From Sipunculus nudus (taxonomy: Eukaryota > Annelida > Sipuncula > Golfingiida > Sipunculidae): a stretch of 64,000 nt of DNA. The position numbers and the translations under genes were made by a program. The notes below the pieces were generated by a model, which was not told the origin of the DNA, ran no database searches, and was given only the letters and a program-made list of their open reading frames with translations. Below, in pieces: positions 25,452 to 36,829 of this stretch; the first letter of the stretch is position 1; every line of letters begins with the position of its first letter. The stretch is from the NCBI GenBank assembly GCA_026874595.1, contig CM049314.1, positions 2,131,318 to 2,195,317 on the forward strand, in the 5' to 3' direction.

Positions 25452-26416
25452 TAATATAACCAATGGTCTTTGTTGTTATGATTTGCCGGAAAACTAAATA
25501 TTTTATAGCATATAATCATGCAATACTGGACAATGTTTTTTTTTGAGGTTGCATATAATGAAAGAATAATAAAAATGAGGAAAACTGATATTACGTTAAA
25601 TCACTCTTCTCTCACGCCTCTGCAGGGCATGCTAACTTACTCCTAAGTCAGCAGTAAATGCTAGGTTAGACCTGTAAATGGGGAGAGCGTATTAATTTGA
25701 TTTAAAACATTGTTTGTCATGGGAATATGGATCTTGAGGACGAATTAAATGTAATTTGAATATATTTTAGGGTCCATGGACGCTCATGGCAGGGCAAACG
25801 GAATGACCTGTAGATTGCCGCCATCTGGTGACAAGATGCAAAATTAATGTCCCGGGATTTTAACCATAATCTCGAATTCTAAGAGAAACATTCACTGTTA
25901 TTCGAAGATTGACGGTGTTTTGTGAAATTCGGACCTTGTTTCGTTATATTATTAACTGAATTTTAATATCGATCATGATGTCTTGTCATTTTTAATCCCT
26001 GTCTCATAAAAACGTTACAGCAAAGATTGTAACTCGTGAGCGCCTTTAAAGATATTTACAAACAAATTAAGTTGAAGCAATCAGCCTTCTTGTTTGCTTT
26101 AACCGAGGCAATGCGTGTCTGCAGGCATTTTTTGGTGTCAGTTTTTCTTGTTATTTCATTTCTCTTTACTTTCTTCTGTCCCTGTTAGCTCCAGATCTCC
26201 AATAGGGCAATTTGATGAAAAGCATTTTGTTGAAGGTTTACTCCCTAAAGGATACCGATTTTGTTGATGTCATCAAAATAATAATCACGGTATTTTATTT
26301 AATTTTGTCATGGGTTAGGTAATAGGTTAGCTGGCTGGGAAAAGCTTTGTGTATATCGGGATTACATAAGTGTCGTGAAAATGTTATGCCCTCTGGCTCA
26401 GGAGCTTTCGTTTTTT

Positions 26417-27477
26417 TTAAGCTCAGCTGACTTTCAATTATGCTGTGCCATAGCGATCACCCTTTGTTCTTCCGTCCGACTATTAGCAGGGCACATATCG
26501 TAACTGTAGGTATTGTAAACTGAAGGTAATTGTAGCCTATATTCTCCGTGTTATGGGGCGTGTTTGGGCACCCCAGAATAATTAAAAATGTCACACAAAA
26601 TATCTTGTATCTCCATAATGCATGGCATTCCATAAATCTTGCCTTGAGTATTGATCATGACTAGTTGTCGATTCCCGACAACTACTGGCACTACCTGTTT
26701 TTTTCTATGTTCACATATTTTTTTCCTATATTACAGCAAGGTGTCAGTTTCTAAACTGTAGTTTCATCTACTTTTCTGAAACCTCGTATGTATATTGATC
26801 ATGATTAGTTTTATTATGACTGGTAGCGCCATCTGTATTTTTTTCCCCAATTTTTAACACATTTCCCCCATATCATATAATTCCCAAATTAAAGCTAGTT
26901 GTCGGTTTCTAATCTGTGGGTTCTTCTAGTTTCCTGAAACCTAATATGTTTATTTATCATGAATAGTTTTTTTCCGTTCCCGAAGACTGGTGGCGCCATA
27001 TGGGTTCGTTTATTTTATGAATTTTTTTTTCTATTTTCCACGCATTTTCCCATATATGTTTACACTGCCAAATAACAGATAGAGTTTTATAAGTTCCGAT
27101 CTATAAGGTCAAATCATCCATATTATAGTTCATTATCTGTAGGATTTCTTGTGAACATGATAACCTATATTTGCCCACATATTTGATAGACAAAATGTTT
27201 CAGCCAGTTTTTCAGAATAGTTTGAAAACTGTTGACCTTGGTCTTATTCTTCTCTTGTGCAATCTGTGTAGAAAGTTATGATTAGATTCAGTGTGCATAT
27301 GTGTGGCCCATCACTTACGTAAGGGTCCCTAAAGCTTGTAGTGTCAGAAATTCAAAGGACAAAGTCACATCTGAAGTTAATGTCAATATGGCTTTCAGAT
27401 GATGAAATTTCAGTTTTTAATGTAAAGCAAAAACAGCATGCTGGTCAGCTAAGCGTCATGAACCATGGGTCACTTGT
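26417..27477. mobile_element. Second Helentron-like element, same family
   Basis: The left end is T8, then AAGCTCAGCTGAC; the right end reads GTCAGCTAAGCGTCATGAAC, then CATGGGTCACTTGT. These match the ends of the 21.3-kb element with a few changes. The interior is shorter and more diverged, with remnants of the unit (GGGCACATATCGTAAC, GGTGGCGCCATATG near 27000). No coding frame was found. Confidence 0.7.
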
Positions 27478-27671
27478 TTTTAGGTTGCATTGATGTTTCA
27501 TGGGGCCTCTCAGCCGGATAAAATCTGCACGTAAACACATGTGGTTCGACGAATACAGCTATTCTTGGGCCAGGAGGCTAGGAACAAATTAATTGTAAGT
27601 TATGCCTACTTGAACTTTCATTCCGTGTTTAAGAAGCAAAGCGAGACCAATCTGTTTGCTTAACATGCCAT

Positions 27672-27729
<58 letters not shown>

Positions 27730-28524
27730 AGAGGGGAAGACATATCCGTTGTCAGTTATAGAAAAAAATGTTTATATACATACATCTGCAAAGCGAATAT
27801 AGTGCTGCCTGAACTTATCGACAAATCAAATATAGCAACTACTCCCCAAACGTTCTGGAAAAAAATTCAGTTGTGAGTTTACGTTTAACTTCAGCGGAAA
27901 CATATTATTGATGTGAGATAGTTTGTCTTCAAATTGTGAAGTAATTTTATGGTAATAACACCGGCAAGGCCCTGATTATGGAGATTCACTGTGGTTCACC
28001 GTGAATGGTTCATTATGTTGGTGTTTGTGTGGAGTTGGACCTTTCACCTGACGGTGCTTACCGGGGAGGAGATCGTGTGATATTTCAATTGCCCCTGTCG
28101 TCATACGGAGCAAATAAACTATAGATTTGTGATCATAATATAACTAGGAAGTTAAGCTTGAGTAAATCCTTATGTGGTACCTTTGTGATGAGTCATATAA
28201 TCTGTGTCATGCGTCTGTGATAGGCAGTGTTACTGTAGTTAAATTTGATAATTTTGGTGACCCAGCACGCCCGATATATACCGCAACAACAAACACATGA
28301 CGTATAATCAGGTAGCGACACTTCGTTTCTCCTACGAACACGCGCTAACAGGTCACTGAGTGTACTGGGTAACTACAACTAATAAAAAGCATATAAGTCA
28401 ACAACTTGTACTTCTCATAGATGTTTGAATGCCACCTTATATCAAGTTATACCAAAGGGGTAAAGCAAAAGAAACGTGCCGTCTTAGGCATCCCTAAACG
28501 GATATACTGAGGCATATAATATTC
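27478..28524. promoter_or_regulatory. Upstream flank of receptor copy A
   Basis: This flank is conserved with the upstream flank of copy B (47260-47803), sharing GAAGTTAAGCTTGAGTA, GTACCTTTG, GTGCCATGCG/TGTCATGCG-type words, CTGTGATAGGC, CCCAGCACG and ACCGCAACAACA. It contains a (TA)n tract at 27676-27724. Conservation reflects shared duplication; I could not identify a core promoter, and earlier exons could lie here unseen. Confidence 0.35.
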
Positions 28525-29071
28525 GTGCAAGTGTGTTCAACCGGCCTTGTTGCAGTTCTAGGGACATCTTTCGTTAGTGATAGCACGGATATAGTGTGGC
28601 TGGGGGATATAGTTCAAGGTGACCCTTACACGGCAATAGACACCAAGTACCGTGTTGAATTTGACACCAGGCTATGTCATAAATGTAAATCTGGTTTTAC
28701 GATATGTTGTCCCAGCATTTACATCTATACTTGGGATATTCGTCCAAAGGACGAATTCAACAGCTTATCGTGCCCGGAAAAGGAAGCAACTTTTACCAAA
28801 AGGACCGATTCTAACAACTTGCGAATTTCTTTGGCAACCGGCTGTGACACGCTTACCCCTAACATATCACGCTGTTCAGGCCATGTCGCTTTTGCCCAAG
28901 CCGTGGCGAAAAGATTCGCGGTGTCATTTGGTTCAAGTGAATCCGAGGCTGGTGTCCATCTTAATTATACACTCGAACTACAAGAGAAGACAAGCGTAGT
29001 TTGTAGGAATATGGTTCCTGGGGTATCAATTATGTGTAATAAAATGAACTATTCATCTGTAGCCATGCCGG
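28525..29071 (+). pseudogene. Receptor copy A, 5' part: ectodomain and start of Frizzled CRD
   Basis: About 181 codons are open in one frame before the inserted LTR element. Residues 1-159 form a Cys-containing domain I do not recognise (Cys at about 4, 51, 54, 61, 62, 83, 107, 117). Its end (VSFGSSESEAGVHLNYTLEL) weakly resembles the last strand of a CUB domain. From Cys160 the pattern C-x9-10-C, NYSSVAMPG matches the start of a Frizzled cysteine-rich domain. The rest of that domain resumes after the insert at 34536; with one copy of the 4-bp target duplication the frame continues across the junction. The first codon here is GTG, where copy B has ATG, so either the start was lost or this is an internal exon reached through an upstream AG. 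Ligand and function are unknown. Confidence 0.75.
29068..29071. repeat. Target-site duplication CCGG, left
   Basis: CCGG directly before the 5' LTR matches CCGG at 34536-34539 directly after the 3' LTR. Copy B has the uninterrupted sequence CCATGCGGGAACCC at the same place, and copy C has ATGCCAGGAACCC, confirming an empty site. Confidence 0.85.
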
Positions 29072-29555
29072 TGTAATATTGTTGCCCTTTGACCTGGCCA
29101 GGGGTGGGGCATGAACACTGATTGACAGTCAATATAGAGATGCCCCATAGCCAATCACAGGCAGCTAAGGACTTCGCCCTCTGCCCCTCTGGGATAAAAC
29201 CTCCTTGCCCTGGCAATTCCGGTCTCTCTTGGATCATCGAGCAGTGGACCCCTATGCCTGCCCTCTGTGGCAGGCAGAGGGTATATGGCTTCTTTTTCAC
29301 CTTGGGGTTGATTTTACGACAGTGTCGGCTACCCAGGCGAAGAGCCACTCACCACTAAAGAGCGGTCCTTTTATCTAGCCTGGTAAGTATCTTTCTGTTT
29401 CATTAATAAGTTTAGATAATAATATGCAGTCCTGATATTTTGAAGGTTTAGGCTTAAGTTTCATTCCAGTAAAAAAGTGTTATTTTATCTCTTAAATTTG
29501 TGCGAATGCATGTTGCCCAAGCCCAATTTCCTCCCAGAATAAATAAGCAGCTACA
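29072..29555 (+). repeat. 5' LTR of the non-coding element
   Basis: It starts TGTAATATTG and ends AAATAAGCAGCTACA. It has a TATA-like GGGATAAAAC at 29191-29200, two overlapping stem-loops at 29256-29281, and an AATAAA near its end (about 29539). Confidence 0.85.
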
Positions 29556-29557
29556 TC

Positions 29558-29565
29558 TGGCGAGC
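29558..29565 (+). promoter_or_regulatory. Putative primer-binding site TGGCGAGC
   Basis: Eight bases starting two nucleotides after the 5' LTR agree with the complement of the 3' end of animal tRNA-Arg(ACG), as recalled. The match does not clearly extend further. Confidence 0.5.
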
Positions 29566-32500
29566 ATGTCATCGGTTGTTACTAACAGCTAGGAGACGAA
29601 TTCTGGTAAATAAATTGCTGATTTTGAGTTAATTCTGGGTTTTTTAGCATCAGTATATACACTTAAGGGGCTTAGGTTGTAAAATTCTGCTAAATAAGCG
29701 ATCTATTCAAATGGAAACATAGTACCAGCTTTAAAAATGCCTGACTTTCATTTCTTAAGGAAATTCCTTTTATTAATTGCATCGTTTGGTAAACTAGAAT
29801 AGGGGCTTTTTATAAATGTAGGCCCGTCTTGGTTTAAAGAACAATGAGCATTATTTTATTTGGAAAGGCTAGTACTACTTTGGATTCCTATTGATAAACC
29901 ATTATAGTAATTTGCTCTTCTTTGGCTATGAAGTGGTGTATACATTATAGAACAGTGTATGCTTCAATAATCATCTTAAAAGCTTAAAATCATTGATAGG
30001 TGTACAGTAATCCCACAATATTGAACCTTTATTTGTACAATTTACAGTAAATACTACGGTTATTGGGAATTTTCATTGTGGATAAACCAGTCATATTAGT
30101 TTTACATTCTTATAAAATGAAAGCCGTAATATCATTATATTTCTAATTACCTCAGTTCTTGTTTGAAATTAAATCCCTCAGTGTTACACTTGAATTGCGT
30201 GTTCTCACTAGGTTATAGAACAAAAATAATAAAAAAAGTGTATAATAATTATTTATATACAAAAATGTGTGACTTTATAAGATGTAAAAGCAAGAGAAAT
30301 AACAGGTGCTGTATGTACCATTATGTGATGTGTGAACAAACTGTGACACGCATCTTCTTATTACATTGGGCATAAGCGTAATCCGCAAATATTTAATGCC
30401 CCCCATGTAAACATGCAGCCAGGCAACTTGTGCCTGCAATTGTATATATGTAATATTTTACATATAATAAATGACCTTTTCTTTGCAAAATTAATCAGTT
30501 GATCAAATTTTATGTATATAAAAACTTTCAGGGCTTGTTGTCAATTAGCTTAATAATATTGAAATGAGAGTAACTGCTTAAATTTTATTATGCATAGCTG
30601 TCTCTTGAATAAAAGTGACATAGCTTCTATTTTGTAAATATGTATAGATGGAACCGTAGACTTGACCATATGTATACTGTTTTACTTTGAATGTACTTTG
30701 TTAGAAACATTAGTTAATACTTGATTATAGTCTAAACTGGATAATCAATAAAGAGTTTATATGCTCCTCTGCCAAATTTAGAATTGTATTGTATAAACCC
30801 TTAAGTGTGTAATACCAAATTTATGCAAGCTATAGAGCCATGGTGTTTATGGTTTGCCTTTAGGTAATCTTAATTACTTGTTACAATTAATTATGAATTC
30901 TGATGTTTAAAATATAACAACTTAAACAGATCAGTACTTAATAATTTAGATCAATCTTTTAAATAGATATTTAGTAATGCTCAGAGGATTACCTCTGAGG
31001 CATGCTCATATTTTATACATTTTGATTAAATTCATTTGTTGATTTTTGACCAAGGAGAAACTGCATTTAATTTTAATACAGTTGTAGACTATTAACTCAA
31101 AGTTATTAAACTTTTCACAAACCATTACTTTTTAATTACATTTTAATTATAACATTTTATTCTAAAATAAAACTTTTACAAACCTAGTTCATTCCAATTG
31201 AAGTGTTTAACACATCTCTACAAAATTAGACAAATGTACAAAAGAAATGGTATTATACTTAAAATTTAATTAAAAGCATCTTATTCTGCCTCACATACTG
31301 CTAGACTAGATATGCATGAGTATTACTTTGAATTTCTCTGGTGAAATTAACTACCTATAGGCTGGATGTAACATGTCTGACACACCTTGAAGGTCTTTTA
31401 TTGGTATTCTATTTGCCTAGATCTCAGCATCTGGCATAGTACCATTTATTCTGCCTCAACTTTGAGAGTTTTACTAGTCGCTTTTTAGGGTTCTCATCCC
31501 GGCATAGTATGAGCTTTTCCTGGTTGAGTTTTTTTAGGTTAGCATATAAGGGCATAAATTATATATCCGTTGCCTTGGGTGATACCCGGCGTGGATGTCC
31601 CTTCTACGCTGTGTTTTGTGCTGGCAAAGTTCCCAGTCGCTTTTTAGGAGATGTTCTCCGGCATTGAAACAATTTTTGCCAGGTGTATGTGGTGTCTGAC
31701 ATGGCTGCATGTCTGCCTTGTGGGTTTTGCGTATCGCCTAGAGAGTTCTCGATTTTGGCAGGGTACCACCTTTCACCTAGAGTATTTTGTATCTGGTATG
31801 GTGGCGCCGCTTGCATAGGATTCTACCTGTCATCATATCTAAACCTAGCTATAGCATCAAACAGCACAAATTTGTCTGTCTTAAGTATTGGGAGTAATTA
31901 AAATAAATTAGAACAGTGTGCATACTTAACACGCCAGTTAAAATGACATCGCTCATTAAGAAGCTTAACTTGTTTAATTAGGTTAATTTCATTGAAATCC
32001 TAACAATAATATTAATAGGTGAGCAACACACCAAAATACTAAATAAGTTGAGTACATACATGAATAAAATGAATAAATAAAGCTAACTTCAGGGTCATGT
32101 CCACAAGCTATATTGCATTTGAGATTAATGATATCTAATATAAATAACAAATCACATATACACTGTTGTGTTTGGGTGAACATTTATTTTGTCACAATAA
32201 TACATATTTCAATGTGGATTTGAGTAAATTAATACTTAGGATGATGTATACTACAAACTAAGTTAACTATTACACATAATCTGAATCTACAGAGCTTAAT
32301 GAAAAATAAATAAACAATGATAAAACTCAGAATGATGATAATGTTGATGATAAAATAATGATGTATAAAAATATAAACAGTAAACTGTAAATGCTAGAAA
32401 TAGATTAAAGAAAGAAACTAATTATTCAAATAAACTAATGAATAGGTAACTAACCCTGATATCTAATTTGAATGTCATATTTACAGATACTTGTAGGGTT

Positions 32501-34040
32501 ATAAACAACTCTGATTTAACAAATTCTTGGGCAGCGCTGCTTTCCATTTTCCCTAAATTAAAGTCATGTATAGGTGTTGTATATTACAGGTAGACTTTCT
32601 TTAACTGACTAAAACAACTGTGCAGTCGTTGAATTATCTGAAGGTATTATTTCATGTATTACTATACTTAAGTTCACCTGTAATAATATAAGGTGATCTT
32701 ACATTTAGCGAGAAATCTCGCTGATACCTGATTAATATTACTTGGTCAGTTGTAGTTCGTATTTTAGCCCAGTGAGAGGGCATGTTTTGGCTGAGCGGGG
32801 CTTAAAATACCGTCTATATTTTGAGGCCAAACAGGGCACAGATTAAATACTGTTTATTAAAAGCTTACCCGAGGGTAATGCATAAACTTCTTAACACTGA
32901 TCAGATGATGATGCAGTGTGCGAGTGAATCTCGCTGTATTATTAGACCAGTGGTCGAAATATTAATTAACCCAGTGAGGGGGCATGTTTCAGCCAGACGG
33001 GGCTTCAAATAAATACCGTTACAGTTGTGAGACAGGGCACAAAGAAAATACTGTCCTTTTAATCTGGTTACTTTTGCCCACCTTGCGTCTTTGGGCTATA
33101 CATGGGTTGAGGACCATAGTTACCCCTAGTTTTATATACTCCATATAAAACGGAGAAATGAGCCCAGATTATGCCTATTGGAGGGTCCCTTTATGTAACC
33201 GTTGTCAATTTTATTTAATAATGTATAGTTGAAAACTTAGATCAAGTGTTTAACTGTTTTAATGTTTTACCAAGGGAGCGCTTATCAGCATTCTTTATGT
33301 TTGATTATGTATAATTTTTTGTGAGAGCTATTTTTTAAATAGTCATGTCTAGGTAATTGTCGCAAAAATTATACTTGTGTCATAAGGATAGATACTGCCG
33401 CTCTTGTATTTTATTTTCAGAGGCTCCATTTTCGCATGAACCAGTTGTCAGCCATCAGTGCAGCCTCCCCAGTGTGGTCCGGCTCAGCTCTTCTGCTACA
33501 GCAAGCTGCAACCTGAGCCAAAATTCCACTACAGCCAGATATTGGACGCTTTTACAAATGCAGAACACCTTGAGTAAATACTGAGGCCTGTGGCGCCACC
33601 AACTGGACTGATATGTTATTAAAACCTATATGGCCACCTGGCTCACTAATGGACTATAACATGAAACAACTTATTGTACCTGGTGCATGTTGAATGTCAG
33701 TGATGTGTCTCTGAATATGTTATATTGTTTTTTAATGTCCAATAAAAATTACACAATCCCTGAACTTTCAAATCAACTATCAGACTGCAAAGTCCCTAAT
33801 CACTGGAGGTACTGTGTGGGGAGGGAACACTCCCTACCCGCTGTTGTAGCATTGGATAAACCTACCTCCCCCCTCCAACATGGGAGTTAGGGGTTGGGTA
33901 GCCGGCTAACAGCCTATACACAGCCTGCCAGCAATGTTTTGGTCATATAAGAAACAAACAAAAGCAAATTCTTCCCTCCACAGGCTAGATATCATGACTG
34001 CTATCGCAAAATTTTCCACTGTAGTGTAAAATTTTCCCTA
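29566..34040 (+). other. Interior of the LTR element, no coding potential
   Basis: AT-rich, with no protein motif on either strand. Its only strong internal structure is a diverged ~206-bp direct repeat at 32707-33062. If transcribed from the LTR it would be a long non-coding RNA. Confidence 0.7.
32707..33062 (+). repeat. Direct repeat with conserved stem-loop inside the LTR element
   Basis: Two copies about 206-212 bp apart share GCGAG-loop-CTCGC stem-loops (loops AAAT and TGAAT), CCAGTGAG, GGGGCATGTTT / GAGGGCATGTTTT, CGGGGCTT, ATACCGT, ACAGGGCACA and AAATACTGT. Confidence 0.75.
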
Positions 34041-34052
34041 TAGGGGGAGGGA
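34041..34052 (+). promoter_or_regulatory. Polypurine tract of the LTR element
   Basis: TAGGGGGAGGGA lies immediately before TGTAAC of the 3' LTR, the expected position for plus-strand priming. Confidence 0.75.
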
Positions 34053-34535
34053 TGTAACATTCTTGCCCTTTGACCTGGCCAGGGGTGGGGCTTAACACTG
34101 ATTGACAGTCAATATAGAGATGCCCCATAGCCAATCACAGGCAGCTAAGGACTTCGCCCTCTGCCCCTCTGGGATAAAACCTCCTTGCCCTGGCAATTCC
34201 GGTCTCTCGTGGATCATCGAGCAGTGAACCCCTATGCCTGCCCTCTGTGGCAGGCAGAGGGTATATGGCTTCTTTTTCACCTTGGGGTTGATTTTACGAC
34301 AGTGTCGGCTACCCAGGCGAAGAGCCACTCACCACTAAAGAGCGGTCCTTTTATCTAGCCTGGTAAGTATCTTTCTGTTTCATTAATAAGTTTAGATAAT
34401 AATATGCAGTCCTGATATTTTGAAGGTTTAGGCTTAAGTTTCATTCCAGTAAAAAAGTGTTATTTTATCTCTTAAAATTGTGCGAATGCATGTTGCCCAA
34501 GCCCAATTTCCTCCCAGAATAAATAAGCAGCTACA
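34053..34535 (+). repeat. 3' LTR of the non-coding element
   Basis: It is nearly identical to the 5' LTR; visible differences lie at the 6th and 10th bases, around GGGGC(AT/T), in CTCTC(T/G)TGG, CAGTG(G/A)ACC and CTTAAA(T/A)TTG. It is followed by the CCGG duplication. Confidence 0.85.
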
Positions 34536-35650
34536 CCGGGAACCCTAGGTTACAGGACTCAGGAAGAGATGGCTTTGAAACTCCAAAGCATGGCCAGAGA
34601 CTGGGTAGCCAAAGCGTCTGTTTGTTACCAACACCCAGTTGCATATGCTTGTCGGGCAGCTGCGCCCGAGTGTAGGAATGGTTTGCGCTATTTTCCATGC
34701 CACCAGATGTGTTATGATCTGATCAGCGGTTGCAAGTCTTTAATGGAAGAGGAACAAGTTACTTCTACCTGTGAAAATTTCCTGAATACCTTGGATTCTA
34801 ACCAGTGTTATTATGAGCCAGTGGAGTGTCCAGACTTATCTGTAATGCACGGTCACGTCTCCATGGTCAATACTTCTGTCAACGACAAAGCTGTTTATTC
34901 ATGCGATGAAGGTTACATTTTAATTGGAAGGTCTGCTCGAACATGTCAAACGGACAGTGGAACGGAAGCGCGCCATACTGTCAAAAAGTTGATTCACCAA
35001 GGAATAATTGTGAACGTATCTGGGTGCCTGTTGGAATTGTATCTGGGCTATTTCTAATAATCTGTTTAATCATTGGAAGAATGATATACCTTAAAAGCAG
35101 ACGCAGATTAATTTCCCCAGACCCACGTCGGTCAGAAACAGAGATAAAGTATGACGCATTTGTGTCTTATAGTTCCATGGATGCTGAATACGTGGAAGAA
35201 GAATTTCGTCGCAAATAAAAAAGGATCCACAGCTGCGCCTGTGTCTGCGCGGGCGTGATTTCCTCCCCGGAGAACGTATCCATGACAACATCCTAAAATC
35301 CATAGAAAAAAGCGCTACGTGTTTGATGATGGTTTCACGGAGTTATGTTCAAAGCGACTGGTGTAAGTTTGAGTTTTCTGTTGCCCACAGTCGCATTATT
35401 GCTGATACACTGCCGTCTTCCTCAAAAGTTTTTTTTTCTTGAGGATCTCCCCACGACAGAACTCCCTTCTGTAGTTAGGACTTACACATACACCTCGACT
35501 TATATCAAGATAAGTGGTCCCAACTTCTGGCAGTGTATAACGGATGCAATATTTCCAGCCAGGGCGGATGTTGGGATTGGCGAAGGGAAATGTTTGTGGA
35601 CAGAAAGTGCCTCGGATGATGTATTTCCTACTAACCCGTATGAAAACTGA
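34536..35650 (+). pseudogene. Receptor copy A, 3' part: Frizzled CRD, CCP, TM, TIR
   Basis: The frame entering from 34536 reads LGYRTQEEMALKLQSM, then a Cys series with PECRNGLRYFPCHQMC and DLISGCKSLM: the middle and end of a Frizzled cysteine-rich domain. A CCP/sushi domain follows from about 34827 (VECPDLSVMHG, VYSCDEGYILIG, RTCQ). A two-base loss near 34950 shifts frame; NGQWNGSAPYC ends the CCP in the next frame. A membrane helix (WVPVGIVSGLFLIICLII, about 35018-35085) and a basic stop-transfer stretch follow. The TIR domain starts near 35144: box 1 YDAFVSYS; a frameshift near 35217; box 2 RGRDFLPG; SDWCKFEF; another shift at the T-run near 35428; FW of box 3 at 35525. At least three breaks plus the LTR insert make it a pseudogene. 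The TIR suggests MyD88-type or NADase-type signalling, by inference only. Confidence 0.8.
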
Positions 35651-36097
35651 CTCGTTCTATCTTGTGATGGATAAACTGACCGTGAGGTAAAGTATAAGAA
35701 AAAATTCAGTGTGGAGATTTTTGCATTAATATATTCAAATGCTGAAATGACATTAAATAGATATATTCTGTGTCTCACGTTCCTTGAGTTTGAAAAAATA
35801 AATGTATGGAATGAATTATATTTAAAGATTATTTTATTAATGTACCAAAGATGGTTTATTATTAAATCTTATTGTATATGTTCTCTCTCGCTCTGTAAAA
35901 TTCACACGGCAGCACTCAGACCAGATGAAATGAAGAGAAGAAACATATAATGGTAACATATCATGTAACAGTAACCTTTAAAGATTATAACTTGCTTAAT
36001 AGTAAGCCGTTAGGGCACCAGGGGGAGCATATACACGTTTTGTATTTTATAGGAATAAAACGCATGTGGCTAGACATTGTTGTGATTTCATTGGCCA
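35651..36097. other. 3' flank of copy A and degenerate LTR-like sequence
   Basis: It is conserved with 49270-49613 and 50343-50450 of block B (GAAATGACATTAAATA, CACTCAGACCAGA, ATATCATGTAAC, CATGTGGCTAGA). The stretch from about 35990 to 36105 probably belongs to the LTR or leader of the following gag remnant. AATAAA occurs near 35797. Confidence 0.4.
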
Positions 36098-36825
36098 TCA
36101 TTCATCAACAAATGTGGTCAGAATGGATCACATTGAAGCTCCCGAGCCACTGCCTCTTGAAGGGAACCTGAACGTGAATTGTAAGATTTTTACTACCAGA
36201 GATTGAAACCAGAGATCTACCATGAAAACATGCCTAAGATGGACAGTTCAAAGCCTCTCTGTTCCTAAAGTCCATGGTTAAAGAAGTGTTTGTACTATAT
36301 AATACCTTTTTGGCCTCTGCCGGTGATGAGTGGAAAGATTCTTAGGCGATCGGCGTTCAACGGTTCTTCAGCTGCTGACAACAAACTGCTCAGTCTACTA
36401 ACTTACCCATTAGTCAAGTTCAGCACCTTGCTAAAAAATGCTCAATAACGCATACATTATAAACTGGAGAAATATGTGCGGTGTCCACAGCGAACCACTT
36501 AAAGAAAGACTGTTTAGAAAAAAAAACGACCAGGGGGCTTCGCGATACGTGGACAGTCACTGTCCAGAAAGTGAAAGGGTCTCGTAAAAATAGATGCAAG
36601 CCTGCAAACAGCGCCAGTGGTGTAGCTAGCGACAGTGTGAAACCCAGAAACGCCAAAAGTAGTGATTGTAGGGACTATATTGGTGGTACAGGAGATTGTC
36701 AGTGTGTATCCGCTATAGTTATTGTTATAGACCAAATGAAGGTCAAGCATATGGGTTCCTGCATGGATTGTCAGGGAAAAAAACACTTAATAAAAATTTG
36801 TCGCAGGTCTCAGATATAAACGGTT
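36098..36825 (+). pseudogene. Gypsy-type gag remnant, block A
   Basis: It begins at a leader like TGGTCAGAATGGATCAC, where block B has TGGTGTCAGAATGG, similar to a tRNA-Leu primer site next to the gag start. The translated pieces in several frames include FKASLFLKSM-type capsid sequence and a Cys pair (CMDCQGKKH) resembling a damaged zinc knuckle near 36763. Many stops and indels break it. The same remnant lies after copy B at 50450-51060, so it predates the duplication. Confidence 0.6.
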
Positions 36826-36829
36826 AGTG

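Larger units (their letters stand above)
29072..34535 (+). mobile_element. Non-coding LTR retroelement (LARD-like)
   Basis: Two direct repeats of 484 and 483 bp flank a 4.5-kb interior. The LTRs begin TGTAA and end TACA, with a CCGG target duplication outside. TGGCGAGC, two bases after the 5' LTR, matches the last bases of a tRNA-Arg primer complement as I recall it, and TAGGGGGAGGGA precedes the 3' LTR as a polypurine tract. The interior has no gag, protease, reverse transcriptase or integrase motif; its longest open frames are about 70 codons. The LTRs differ at about seven positions, so insertion is recent compared with the gypsy element at 42 kb. It must have been mobilised in trans. It interrupts the Frizzled domain of copy A. 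Confidence 0.85.

Noticed and set aside
29049-29358. Frames of 78-99 codons inside the 5' LTR
   Set aside because: They overlap on opposite strands, recur in the 3' LTR, and have no motif; LTR sequence explains them.
28525-35650. Intact TIR receptor gene with a 5.5-kb intron
   Set aside because: The apparent intron has LTR ends, PBS, PPT and target duplication, and other copies lack it; frameshifts in CCP and TIR also break the gene.
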